Origin: DATGKG01 sp963783145
GTDB taxonomy: Bacteria; Desulfobacterota; Binatia; Binatales; Binataceae
Assembly: GCA_963783145.1 (NCBI GenBank)
Contig: CAWAMM010000002.1
Span: 806,001 to 870,000, forward strand
DNA length: 64,000 nt
Reading direction: 5' to 3'
Made by a program: the position numbers and the translations under genes. Under the pieces are notes generated by a model. That model had not been told where the DNA came from and did no database searches. It saw nothing but the letters and a program-made list of their open reading frames with translations. This document shows positions 23,356-32,767 of the stretch, one piece after another. Positions within the stretch are counted from its first letter, which is position 1. Each line of letters begins with the position of its first letter.

Positions 23356-26300
23356 ATGAGTCGGTATTTCAGTTCCAGTCTATGGGTTGCGCGAAGCCTC
23401 CAGCGGGCCTTCCCGATTTTCCTCGTAATCGCACTCGCCGGCGTTGGGTTAGTTTCCTATCCCGGCATTTCAGCAGCGAAGGTTGAAGGTATCGTGACCT
23501 GTCCGAACGGGATGTTGCCGATCGGAAGTAAGAGCAATCCGGCCGACATCGAAATAAGCACCAGCTGCACGGTTACCGGCGGCGCCTACTACTATGGCAA
23601 CATCAATATCACCAGCGGGGGCAAGTTGATCTTCGCCGACCCGATGCTCAACGTCGACTTCTGGACCAAGGCGATCATCATCGAAAATGGCGGGTCGATG
23701 CTCGCCGGAGTGATCAACGCCGGGATGCCGAACGAGCAGATCGTCCCCATCGGCACGATGGTGGCAGGCGCCAAAGTTACTATCCATCTATATGGCGCGC
23801 AGCAGACCAACTTGCTGCATGCGGTCGGGGTCAAATGCGCGACCACCCCGTCCTCGACCTCGCATCAATGCGGGATCCCCGACAACCTCTTCATGTCCAA
23901 CATGATGACTACCGCGCCGGTGGGTACCCCGATTATTCCTCCGAGCTCGTGTAACCCGGCTTCGAAGTACGGTGTTACGCTTCCCGGCGACGATTGCTTC
24001 TACATGTATGACTCGATGCCCTATGATGACGGCGGCAACGTAAAGACCTACTTCGGCTACAAGACTATCGGTCTTTCTTATGGCGGTACCTTGCGCCTCT
24101 ATGGCCTCCGCGGCGCCGATTATTCGGATACCGCGCCAGGAGCCGGCCCCACCCCGGCGGTCATCCCCTCGAATACCGGCAAGAGCTGGGTGCGCTTGAA
24201 TAGCTGCGCCGGCGGAACCAGTGGCGCGGTCCCCGGTGGAACCTGCGTCTCCGGGGTATTGCAGCCCGGCGCCACGCAACTGCTCGTCTCCGGTCCGGTG
24301 CCAACCTGGCGCGGTGGCGCGCCCGGCCTGGGCGACCAAATCGTGCTCACCAGCACCGATTTTCTCCCGGCCCATTCCGAGCAACTCGAAGTGGGGAGCG
24401 TCAGCATGGACGGGATGACGATCACGCTCAACACCCCGACCAAGTTTCCTCATCATGCCAGCGCAATCGACTTGACCAGCCGGATCCCGCAAAACCAGGG
24501 GCTGACTAACCTCACTTCGGTTGATACTCGCGCCGCGGTCGGGCTGCTGACCCGCAGCATCCAGATTGTCTCCGATGGCGAGTCTCCGGTAGACCCCCTT
24601 CCTGCCAACAACTTCTTTGGCGGGCACGTGGTCTTCCGGCAGGGTTTCGCCGCGCTTCAGATTCAGGGAGTTGAGTTCTATCAACTGGGCGAGGGCGGAA
24701 GAATCGGGCACTACCCGGTGCATTTCCACATGGCGCGGCAGGTCCCCGCAAACACCTTCATCAAGGACTCCACGGTCTGGGATTCGATGACGCGCTGGTT
24801 TGTGCTCCATGCGACTCAGGGTGTGCTGCTGGCGCGCAACATCGGTTACCTCTCAATCGGCCACGGTTACTATCTCGAAGATGGCACTGAGACCAACAAC
24901 AAGCTCTACGCGAATCTGGGAGTTACTGCCCGCGCCGCGGTGGGGATCCGCAGCGGTCAGGACACCATCAAGCCTGACGCCTCGAATCCGCGCATGGTAC
25001 CCGGAATTCTCGCATCGTTGCAGGATGACGCGGGAAATCCCTACGGCCCGGACTCGGAACACACTCCCTACGACTCGGACTACGAGCATCCTACCCTGTT
25101 CTGGTTCATGAACGGCTGGAACGATTTCCAGAGCAATATGGCAGTCGGCGCCGAGACTTGCGGCATGTGCTACTGGATGCCGCCGGGCGGCAACAGCGGC
25201 GGCTCCCAAGGGATGTTCTGGACCGGCTATGCCTCCGAGCAGGCGAATTACATCGCCAATCAGGGAACTAGTCCATTTCTCAACTTTACCAATAACACTT
25301 GCTCGACCGCGATGACCGCGTTTACCGACATCGGCAACACCACCTACTGCACGGGCGTGAACTCCAGCCAACCGTTCGCTAACTTGCAGTATAAATCGAT
25401 TCCTAATCCAGTCCTTAAAAACGAAAGACCACAATTTCCTAATGTTGTGAACGATCGCTTCTTTCCTCGGGTTAACAACGGTGGCAACCACAAGACTACC
25501 ATATGCCCGGGAGGAGACAGCGCGGATTGCAGCAAAGTCAATATTTGCAGCGATGCGGTACCGAACCCCAACGGCTTTTACGCCAGCCAGAACTGCGCGC
25601 CTCTGGTCCTGAACCGCTTCACTACCTCTTTCAACTTTGCCGCGACCAACTTTTCCGCCATCTGGTTTCGCCCGCAATGGAGCCTGCTCCTCAACAGCGC
25701 GATGACCGACGATCTAAATGGCGGCATCGGCTTCGTGTCCGGCGGTGGGTATACGCGTTCCGATGCCCTGCGCGGACTTTTTCACCTGGCCCGCAAGAGC
25801 GTCTTTATCGGCAGCACCCAGACTTATGCGTCAAATCCCTACGGGTCCAATGGTGGTCCGGTTAATCCTGGCTTGCCCAGCCCGCAGCCCACGCCCAATC
25901 TGCTCCCGGCGCTCAAGTGCGGTAACCCGGATACCGCGATTAACTATTGCATCCCAGTTGACAACACCGGGAAAGATCTCGGGATTAACCTGCTGCGCGA
26001 AAACTTCGCGATGAATCAACGTTTCTTCAACATCTACGACGGTCCCAGCTTGCAGGACTCCAACTCCTATCTCGACATCACACCCACCCAGCTCAGCGAT
26101 TGCAGTGACAGCAACATTTATAACAAGTGCGGTAATAGCGCGTGGATGCAAAAGCGGGTTCAGGGCGTCCCCGGGGTTTTTAATCCAGCAATAGGGGCGC
26201 AGCAGCCGTTGAGTTGTTACTTGCCCAACGCTGCGATCGCATGGAAGCAAAGCAACGGTTTTTACTATCCGCCGGCGTTCCATTCCAGAAATCTGTTCTT

Positions 26301-27762
26301 CAACAACGTCGCCATTCGCCACTACGTAATCGAGCCTCTGTTCAACCCAGGCACCTTTATCACCAACGATCCCGCGGTCCGGCCCCGCTATTGCGTTGCC
26401 GATCCCGGCGTGTTCAATAATTTCAGCGATATAGATCGCCAGACTGAGCTCAACGATGATGATGGTTCGTTGACCGGCTTGATTCAGACTATCTCGGTCA
26501 ATGAGGATCAATTTTTCAATGCACCGACCGAAGATATCGAATGTAAATCGGACATTGCGGCCAACGTCGCAGGCACCGCGAAGACCAGTCCCTATGACTA
26601 CGTCACCGCGGTGGTTTATCCGGATTGCGGGACCTTCGACCGGACTATCCCTAATCCTGATGGCCCGAACCTTCCTCCGATACCTAATCCCAAGGGTTGC
26701 GCCGCCAACGGCAGCGTGTGGAACTACACTGCTTCCAACAACCAGTCTTATGGCCCCTTGTTGTACCGCCAACTCCTCAACACCGGGGAAACCACTGCGC
26801 CGTTTATCAAAATGATGTCACAAGACACCGGGCAGCGAAGCACCCTGGCTCCCAACAACGGCGTCTACTACCTCGACACCACCGTCGACACGGCGACCCA
26901 GCGAGCGGCGGGGGCAGTCTATTTGAGTGTCTTCGAGCCGGGCAAGAAGTACCACGTGTTTACCATTTTCGCTAAACCGACCAGCAGTGTGTCCTTCCAG
27001 GTTTTTATCGGTAAGGGACTCAGCCAGTCTTACATCATGCAAAATGTCACCGCAGAGTATGGCAACGCGGCGGCCGGGCAAATGAGTTTCACCCCGCTAG
27101 GCTCGTGGCCCACCGGATGGAGTGCCGTTACGCCGGGCGTGCCGGACTACAATCCGACCACCGGAATCCTGAGCGTGATTCTGAATTATAGCGCCGCGGC
27201 TGGGAGCGGCTTCGCCAGCGCTTACACCAATTCGATTCCGGGACGCTGCCAGCCAACCAGTTTCTGTTCCTGGAATGGTTCGGCCTGCGTATGTAACAGC
27301 AGCGCCCTCAGCATGCCTAACAATCCATTGAACTACCTGCTGGCCGATTGTATGGCGGATAACAGTAACATTTGCAGCTATGCCACCAAGGACATCGACT
27401 ACCCGGATGATCCCAACGATGCCGGTAAGACCAAGGGCGCGGCATACGGCTTTCAGTTCATCCTGCCGGCGGCCTGCAGTGGGACCGATCAAAATTGTTT
27501 TTCAACTCAACCCACCCAGGCCGCTCGTAACGCTCTGCGACCTCCGCCGAGTTGCTTCCCCTCCAACATGGCTGCCGGTTGGAACGTCACGTTTGTCCCG
27601 ACCACCGGCACCCTGGCGGGTGACTGCACTTACAACAACACTCCACCGTCGCCGATGTTTTGTACCAATCCGCCGCCAACGCCGGTCCCGATGGGCCTGA
27701 ATGATTATTTTCGGGACGCGCGGCCACAACCAGTGGCCTTGGCCAAGGCGACCAGGAAGTAG
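23356..27762 (+). CDS. Large secreted G8-domain / parallel beta-helix protein
   Basis: A 1468-aa protein, ATG with gaggggagaacg upstream. Signal peptide ends near ISAAK (residues ~20-41). Residues ~70-150 resemble a G8 domain (GKLIFADPMLNVDFWTKAII, then AGAKVTIHLYGAQQT). It continues into right-handed beta-helix sequence containing GGHVVFRQGFAALQIQGVEF and the CEMIP/TMEM2-like block GHYPVHFHMA (about 451-460). The second half is rich in Cys, Asn, Pro and aromatic residues without a clear family. In animals the G8/beta-helix group includes hyaluronan-degrading CEMIP; a polysaccharide-binding or -cleaving role here is an inference. A GMC oxidoreductase follows 21 bp later, likely in the same operon. 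Confidence 0.6.
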   Translation: MSRYFSSSLWVARSLQRAFPIFLVIALAGVGLVSYPGISAAKVEGIVTCPNGMLPIGSKSNPADIEISTSCTVTGGAYYYGNINITSGGKLIFADPMLNVDFWTKAIIIENGGSMLAGVINAGMPNEQIVPIGTMVAGAKVTIHLYGAQQTNLLHAVGVKCATTPSSTSHQCGIPDNLFMSNMMTTAPVGTPIIPPSSCNPASKYGVTLPGDDCFYMYDSMPYDDGGNVKTYFGYKTIGLSYGGTLRLYGLRGADYSDTAPGAGPTPAVIPSNTGKSWVRLNSCAGGTSGAVPGGTCVSGVLQPGATQLLVSGPVPTWRGGAPGLGDQIVLTSTDFLPAHSEQLEVGSVSMDGMTITLNTPTKFPHHASAIDLTSRIPQNQGLTNLTSVDTRAAVGLLTRSIQIVSDGESPVDPLPANNFFGGHVVFRQGFAALQIQGVEFYQLGEGGRIGHYPVHFHMARQVPANTFIKDSTVWDSMTRWFVLHATQGVLLARNIGYLSIGHGYYLEDGTETNNKLYANLGVTARAAVGIRSGQDTIKPDASNPRMVPGILASLQDDAGNPYGPDSEHTPYDSDYEHPTLFWFMNGWNDFQSNMAVGAETCGMCYWMPPGGNSGGSQGMFWTGYASEQANYIANQGTSPFLNFTNNTCSTAMTAFTDIGNTTYCTGVNSSQPFANLQYKSIPNPVLKNERPQFPNVVNDRFFPRVNNGGNHKTTICPGGDSADCSKVNICSDAVPNPNGFYASQNCAPLVLNRFTTSFNFAATNFSAIWFRPQWSLLLNSAMTDDLNGGIGFVSGGGYTRSDALRGLFHLARKSVFIGSTQTYASNPYGSNGGPVNPGLPSPQPTPNLLPALKCGNPDTAINYCIPVDNTGKDLGINLLRENFAMNQRFFNIYDGPSLQDSNSYLDITPTQLSDCSDSNIYNKCGNSAWMQKRVQGVPGVFNPAIGAQQPLSCYLPNAAIAWKQSNGFYYPPAFHSRNLFFNNVAIRHYVIEPLFNPGTFITNDPAVRPRYCVADPGVFNNFSDIDRQTELNDDDGSLTGLIQTISVNEDQFFNAPTEDIECKSDIAANVAGTAKTSPYDYVTAVVYPDCGTFDRTIPNPDGPNLPPIPNPKGCAANGSVWNYTASNNQSYGPLLYRQLLNTGETTAPFIKMMSQDTGQRSTLAPNNGVYYLDTTVDTATQRAAGAVYLSVFEPGKKYHVFTIFAKPTSSVSFQVFIGKGLSQSYIMQNVTAEYGNAAAGQMSFTPLGSWPTGWSAVTPGVPDYNPTTGILSVILNYSAAAGSGFASAYTNSIPGRCQPTSFCSWNGSACVCNSSALSMPNNPLNYLLADCMADNSNICSYATKDIDYPDDPNDAGKTKGAAYGFQFILPAACSGTDQNCFSTQPTQAARNALRPPPSCFPSNMAAGWNVTFVPTTGTLAGDCTYNNTPPSPMFCTNPPPTPVPMGLNDYFRDARPQPVALAKATRK

Positions 27763-27783
27763 GATGTCGGTGATCCTGGGATA

Positions 27784-29616
27784 TTGAAGAAGTCGTCTAT
27801 CACTCGCCGCGAGTTCCTGCGCCGAGCCGGTCAGCTAGGTCTGGCCGTCGGCGTGGGAGCTCCCTTGGCGGGCTTGGCCGGCTGTGGCAGCAGCGCCCAA
27901 AGCGTCAGTCAGGCCTCGGGCGACTACGATGCCATCATCGTAGGTGGTGGTACCTCGGGAGCTATCGTAGCTGCCAAGCTGCAACTCGCCAGCGGCGGGA
28001 AGAAGCGCATCCTCATCATCGAAGCCGGCGGACCCACCAGTGCGGCGATCGGCGGCGATGCCTTTCCGTCGTGGATTCCCAGCGGCCGCCGAGACCTCAC
28101 TATCTTCGATGTGCCCGGTGAATACTCCTTACTGGCGTTCCAGCCGCTCGGTGCGCCATACCAGCTCACCGAAACGCCATTCACCTATCAAGGTATAGGT
28201 CTGGGTGGCAACGCCATGTTCAATGGCATGCTGTTCCAGACCAACCCCAATCAGGTATTCGACACCAGCTGGCCGGCCGGATGGCGTTCAGCGGACATGG
28301 CCCCGTACTTCCAAACCGTGCGCGGGAACGTCCCCATCACCAGTACTCCTTCTACCGATGGAATCGCCTATAACACCGGGCCGGCGAACATCATCCACCC
28401 TTTGTACGCTAACAATGGCTGGGTGCAAGGCGATACCAGTCAGCCTTTCGATGGGCCCGGGATCTACGGCACACCCTATGTCGCGGTCAGCGGCGGGCGT
28501 CGCGCGGGACCTATCAGCGGATACTTCCGTGCGGTTGATCCCGGCGGCGTGCCTGCTAAAGGCCTCGAGATACTGACCTTCGCCAAGGTGTTGAAGATAG
28601 ACCTCAGCCAGAGCGGGAAGGCCCGCGCAGTACATTACTCCAGGCGCGAGAGCCTGAATCAGATGCAGCCAGGCAAGGAGGGCGCTGCTCGCTTGCGACC
28701 GGGCGGCATCGTGATCATGGCGGCAGGAGCGCTGATTACGCCGCGGCTGCTGTTCCTCAGCGGGGTCGGGCCGCGCGGCCTCGAAGCGCAAATCTTTCCA
28801 ATGCGAACGGTTGAGCCGTTTAGCATTGACAACCAGTTAGTAGGCGTCGGTTTGTATGACCATGTGATGACGATGGTCACCTACGAGTATAGTGGAACGG
28901 TGCCGTATCAGGCCTATAGCTACGGCAACTTCGCGGAGAATCTCGCCGATCTGCGCAACTATCTGGCCAACGGCAGTGGGCCCTATGCGCAATATCAGCC
29001 GGTCTCGATTCTCAATTATGAATTGGACAGCAACATCCCGAACATCGAGATTTTCCTCAATCCCAATGGCGCGGGGCCATTCGGAGGGCAGTATTTCGGG
29101 CCGCGGACCTTCTCGGCATACCTGATGCTGCTTAATCCGCAGGCGCGGGGTCTCGTCTCACTCGACGCCAACGACAATGTGATCTTCCCTCAAATCTACT
29201 TGCCCAACACCGCGGAGGGCGATGCGGACACTACGCTGATGACTCAGGCGGTCTTCGACATGATCCAGTTGTTCGCCCAGGATCCGGGATTGAAGATCGT
29301 TTTCGGACCTGGCGGCCTAAGTCATCCGAACCTTGATCCTAACAACCTCACCGATGTTCGCACCTATGTGACCGGACCCGAGCCGATAGACGGAGTCTTT
29401 TTCAACAAGCTCATCATCAATCACTATGGCGGTACCGCTCCTTTGAGTGACACTACTGCGGGAGTCGATCCAGCCACGCTGATGCTGCGCGGTACCGCCA
29501 ATGTAGCGGTCGTCGATGCCTCGCTAATCCCGACCATTGTTCCGGCGCATCCGGTCGGAACAATCATGGCGGTGGCCGACCGCGCGGGCGACATCCTTGC
29601 CGCGCGCTGGACCTGA
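27784..29616 (+). CDS. Exported GMC-family FAD oxidoreductase (lipoprotein)
   Basis: A 610-aa protein with a TTG start (no ATG fits before the signal). The N-terminus has a Tat twin-arginine motif ITRREFLRR and a lipobox LAGC (Cys34), so it is probably exported folded with FAD and lipid-anchored. The FAD Rossmann motif is DAIIVGGGTSGAIVAAKL (48-65), and GLGGNAMFNGMLF matches the GMC flavin loop. C-terminal active-site His candidates are in INHYGGTAPLSD and VPAHPVGTIMAVADRAGD. GMC enzymes oxidise alcohols or sugars; the substrate is unknown. It follows the G8 protein closely, so the pair may act on the same extracellular glycan or alcohol. Confidence 0.85.
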   Translation: MKKSSITRREFLRRAGQLGLAVGVGAPLAGLAGCGSSAQSVSQASGDYDAIIVGGGTSGAIVAAKLQLASGGKKRILIIEAGGPTSAAIGGDAFPSWIPSGRRDLTIFDVPGEYSLLAFQPLGAPYQLTETPFTYQGIGLGGNAMFNGMLFQTNPNQVFDTSWPAGWRSADMAPYFQTVRGNVPITSTPSTDGIAYNTGPANIIHPLYANNGWVQGDTSQPFDGPGIYGTPYVAVSGGRRAGPISGYFRAVDPGGVPAKGLEILTFAKVLKIDLSQSGKARAVHYSRRESLNQMQPGKEGAARLRPGGIVIMAAGALITPRLLFLSGVGPRGLEAQIFPMRTVEPFSIDNQLVGVGLYDHVMTMVTYEYSGTVPYQAYSYGNFAENLADLRNYLANGSGPYAQYQPVSILNYELDSNIPNIEIFLNPNGAGPFGGQYFGPRTFSAYLMLLNPQARGLVSLDANDNVIFPQIYLPNTAEGDADTTLMTQAVFDMIQLFAQDPGLKIVFGPGGLSHPNLDPNNLTDVRTYVTGPEPIDGVFFNKLIINHYGGTAPLSDTTAGVDPATLMLRGTANVAVVDASLIPTIVPAHPVGTIMAVADRAGDILAARWT

Positions 29617-29628
29617 CTGGGCGTCTAG

Positions 29629-30771
29629 CTACCGTAAATCGCGATTGGTATAGCCCAGAATTGCGCGCGCGATGATCAGGCGCTGGATCTCGCCGGCGCC
29701 CTCGTAGATGTCGAAGATGCGCCCGTCGCGGAAGCATCGATCGAGCACATATTCTTCCGACAGCGCCTCGGGCCCCAGCAACTCGATGCAACCCTGGGTG
29801 ATCTTGCGCGCAGCCTTGCCGCCTGCGGCCTTGGCGATCGAGGCTTCCACCTTGGGTGGAACATTCTGCTGTTCCAGCCACTTGGAGCGCATCACCGTCA
29901 GCAGCGCCCCTTCGTGAGCCGCTTCGAGGCGGAGGAACTTGTCCGCGATCGCCGAGCGGTTTCGCGCGCCGCAGCGATAGTCGACCTCGATGCCACGCTC
30001 GGTCAGCTTCTCGCGGGTGAAATCCAGCGCCGCGCGAGCGACACCCAGCGCCGTCGCGGCTACCATCGGGCGCGAGTCGTTGAACACCGACATCGTAGAC
30101 TTGAAGTCACCCTTGATGTGGTTGAATTCCGGGATGCGGCAATTCTCGAAGAGCAGGTTGCAGGTATCGTGCGAGCGGATACCCAGCTTCTTGAGCTGCG
30201 GACCGATGGTGAAACCCGGAGTGCCTTTCTCGACCAGGAAGGTCGTCATTCCGCGGGTGCCATCGGGTGCGATGAAACGGGAAAACACCATCGCCGCATC
30301 CGCCGACTGCGCCTGTGAGATGAAGATCTTCTCGCCGTTGAGGACCCATTCGTCAGTCTCGCGGTCGAAAGTTGCGGTAGTCCGGATGTTAGCAGGGTCC
30401 GATCCTGCGCCCGGTTCAGTGATAGCAATCGAAATCGTGTAGTCCTTCCACTTCGCGATCTGCTCCGGCGAAGCGACTGTCTCAAGGACCGTGTTCCCGA
30501 GGCCCCATTTGCTGCGATGGAGCCCGAGCCCGCCCCAGTTAATCTCCAACATTACCAGCGAATGGAGGATCCTCGCGCCGCTGCTTCCGGGGATCCCTTC
30601 TTCGGCCAGGCGCACCATGCTCGGATGCCTCGCCGACTCGGGAAACGTCGCGGGTGGAAGTTCGTCCTCGTGCTGGTCGTAGTATTGCGCGTACTTCCTT
30701 CCAATCAGTGCCTGCGCGTGCGCTTCGGCAAGGATCTCTTCGTCCGCCGGGGTAAGCTCAAAGTCTATCAT
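29629..30771 (-). CDS. Acyl-CoA dehydrogenase
   Basis: A 380-aa full-length FAD acyl-CoA dehydrogenase. The flavin and substrate signatures are AITEPGAGSDPANIRTTA and WVLNGEKIFISQA. The C-terminal catalytic region IYEGAGEIQRLIIARAILGY contains the usual active-site Glu. It catalyses alpha,beta-dehydrogenation of an acyl-CoA, passing electrons to ETF. It is second in a minus-strand pair with another dehydrogenase 18 bp upstream, and both probably respond to the divergent FadR-type regulator. Confidence 0.93.
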   Translation of the reverse strand: MIDFELTPADEEILAEAHAQALIGRKYAQYYDQHEDELPPATFPESARHPSMVRLAEEGIPGSSGARILHSLVMLEINWGGLGLHRSKWGLGNTVLETVASPEQIAKWKDYTISIAITEPGAGSDPANIRTTATFDRETDEWVLNGEKIFISQAQSADAAMVFSRFIAPDGTRGMTTFLVEKGTPGFTIGPQLKKLGIRSHDTCNLLFENCRIPEFNHIKGDFKSTMSVFNDSRPMVAATALGVARAALDFTREKLTERGIEVDYRCGARNRSAIADKFLRLEAAHEGALLTVMRSKWLEQQNVPPKVEASIAKAAGGKAARKITQGCIELLGPEALSEEYVLDRCFRDGRIFDIYEGAGEIQRLIIARAILGYTNRDLR

Positions 30772-30789
30772 GGTGATTTCCTTGTCTCC

Positions 30790-31872
30790 TTAAACGCCGA
30801 CCGCGCCTTCCAACACTGAGATAGACCGCGTGTTGCGATACCACATCTCGACCGGGTTATCGCGCAGGTAGCCATGACCACCGAGCATCTGCACTCCTTC
30901 ATCGGCGATCCACATCGCCTGCTCAGCGGCATAGGTGTATGCGAGCTGCGCCTGCCTGGTAGCATCGCCTCCCTTCTCAAGGATCGAGGCCGCCTTCCAC
31001 GTCATCCATCGCATCGCGTCGGTCTCGATCCGCATGTCCGCGAGACGAAAAGCGATGACCTGCTTTTGCGCGAGCGGCGCGCCATGCACTACGCGCTCCT
31101 TGAGGTAGGGAATGACGAATTCCATCACGCCGCGGCTCACTCCGGTCATGATCGCCGAAAGCGCGGTACGGGCGGAGTCGATAATGCGCTGTACTTCGCA
31201 TCCGGCGGACTCACCAAGTCTCGCGGTGGCGTCCAAATCGAGATCTTTGAAACTCACAGTGGCGGTCTCCAACGCGCGCAGACCCAGGTTGGCCTTGTTC
31301 TCGCCGACGCTGACTCCCTTGGCATTTCGCTCGACGAGGAACGCTTCCAGCCTGCCGTCGCATCGTGCAATGACCATGAAGTGACTGCACCGCGCCGCCA
31401 GCGGAACTAGCCCTTTGACACCGGTAAGGCGATAACCGTCGCGCGTTTTGGTCGCGATGGTACGAATCGCGGAGACATCAAAAGCAAAATCGGGCTCCAT
31501 AATCGCGATCGCGGCGCATCTATATTTGTCACCTGCGAGAAGTGGCAAGAGGGTTTTCTTCTGTGCCGGCGATCCTTGCGCGGCGATGGCGCTGAGAAAT
31601 CCGATAGGCGCGGCGGCCGCGATCGCGAATGAGGCGTCGGCGACCGCGAGTTCTTCCAGGAGAATCGCATCGAGTGTTGCCGAGGAACTCGCGCTATCAG
31701 CATCGGCCTGCGCTTGCACGATTCCGGTCGCCCAGATCTCCTCGAGAATTGAGTCGGGAATCGACTCCCGGTCGTCGGCTTCGCGCGCGGCCGGGCGCAG
31801 ACTGGCGCTCGCCAGTTCCCGCACCATCGACTGCGCCAGCTTCTGTTCTTCGGACATTTCAAAAGAGATCAA
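30790..31872 (-). CDS. Acyl-CoA dehydrogenase (second, divergent type)
   Basis: About 360 aa from a TTG at 31872, which has AAGGAGG eight bases upstream; an ATG lies at 31857 and the frame is open to 31893. The family fold is clear (SMVRELASASLRPAAREADD, LPLLAGDKYRCAAIAIMEPD, LQMLGGHGYLRDNPVEMWYR-like end). The protein stops at RSISVLEGAVGV, so the Glu of the active-site loop is present but the usual C-terminal helix after it is short. Substrate unknown. It may act as a partner or heteromer of the adjacent dehydrogenase. Confidence 0.85.
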   Translation of the reverse strand: MISFEMSEEQKLAQSMVRELASASLRPAAREADDRESIPDSILEEIWATGIVQAQADADSASSSATLDAILLEELAVADASFAIAAAAPIGFLSAIAAQGSPAQKKTLLPLLAGDKYRCAAIAIMEPDFAFDVSAIRTIATKTRDGYRLTGVKGLVPLAARCSHFMVIARCDGRLEAFLVERNAKGVSVGENKANLGLRALETATVSFKDLDLDATARLGESAGCEVQRIIDSARTALSAIMTGVSRGVMEFVIPYLKERVVHGAPLAQKQVIAFRLADMRIETDAMRWMTWKAASILEKGGDATRQAQLAYTYAAEQAMWIADEGVQMLGGHGYLRDNPVEMWYRNTRSISVLEGAVGV

Positions 31873-31916
31873 ACCTGAGATCCTCCTTGACAATTCGGCG
31901 GCATGGGTTCAAGATT

Positions 31917-31933
31917 CAATGGTTGAACCAATG
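31917..31933. promoter_or_regulatory. FadR-type GntR operator
   Basis: CAATGGTTGAACCAATG is a near-perfect palindrome whose core TGGTTGAACCA (31920-31930) fits the FadR-subfamily GntR consensus TNGTNNNACNA. It touches the ATG of the regulator at 31931 and lies in the 58-bp gap to the divergent acyl-CoA dehydrogenase. This fits autoregulation and control of both operons. Confidence 0.6.
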
Positions 31934-32767
31934 AAGCATGTGCGAGAGACCAATGTCAAGCGCCAGGACGCCGCGCGGGTTGCCGCGGCGCATCGCGGTA
32001 AAGTTCGCGCCGAAGCGCGCGCGGGTGACCGGATCGAATTCCGCCCGATCCGGACTCCGCGCGCATTCGAAGAAATCGCCGAGCAGATTCGGGTCGAGCT
32101 GTCCAACCGGCGCTTGCGGCCCGGCGATCGATTGCCCGCCGAGCGCTTGCTGGCCGAGCAGTTCGGAGTATCGCGCAACACCCTGCGCGAGGCGCTGCGG
32201 GCGCTGGAAAACGCCGGCCTGCTGCGCCTGCAAAAGGGCGCCAGCGGCGGCGCCTTCGTGCGCGAGAGCACCGGCGACGCCATCATCACCGGCCTGCGCG
32301 ACATGTTCCATCTCGGCGCGATTGCGCCCGAGCATCTGACCGAGGCGCGTGTGTTGATTGAATCGATCGCGGTGCGCGTCGCATGCGAGCGCGCGACTGC
32401 CGAGGATATCGAGGCGCTCAATGCGAATATCGCGGCGGCCGAACGCGCAAGGCGCGACAAAATCAATTTTTATGATCAGGCGGCGATCCATCTCGATTTC
32501 CATCGCATTCTCGCGCGAGCGACCAAGAATCCGGTGATGCTCATCGTGATGGAGGCGCTCCTCGACGTGATGCAGCACTTCATTCGCGCCATCGGTCAGC
32601 AACGCAATCCGTGGGTGCTGCCGTCGCGCCGCCGCTTCATGAAGCATTTCGAGGCGCGCGACAGCGACGCGGCGGGCGCCGAGATGGAGCAACACCTCGA
32701 GCGCCTCAATCGCTACTACCTGTCGCTGTTGAAAGAAAAAGATCGCGCCGAGGCTGCCAATGGATAA
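31931..32767 (+). CDS. GntR/FadR-family transcriptional regulator
   Basis: About 278 aa. An N-terminal basic extension (~45 residues) precedes the winged helix: FEEIAEQIRVELSNRRLRPG, RLPAERLLAEQFGVSRNTLR, EALRALENAGLLRL. The FCD effector domain follows (EARVLIESIAVRVACERAT, FHRILARATKNPV, with Asp and His metal-ligand candidates such as HLDFHRIL and RRRFMKHF). The start at 31931 is preferred over 31919 because the operator palindrome would otherwise be coding. The last 8 bp overlap the CoA-transferase start. It probably represses the flanking catabolic genes until a pathway acid or CoA ester binds. Confidence 0.9.
   Translation: MKHVRETNVKRQDAARVAAAHRGKVRAEARAGDRIEFRPIRTPRAFEEIAEQIRVELSNRRLRPGDRLPAERLLAEQFGVSRNTLREALRALENAGLLRLQKGASGGAFVRESTGDAIITGLRDMFHLGAIAPEHLTEARVLIESIAVRVACERATAEDIEALNANIAAAERARRDKINFYDQAAIHLDFHRILARATKNPVMLIVMEALLDVMQHFIRAIGQQRNPWVLPSRRRFMKHFEARDSDAAGAEMEQHLERLNRYYLSLLKEKDRAEAANG

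Noticed and set aside
31448..31930. N-terminal extension of the GntR regulator
   Set aside because: It is antisense to the acyl-CoA dehydrogenase and covers the operator; the HTH lies well downstream.
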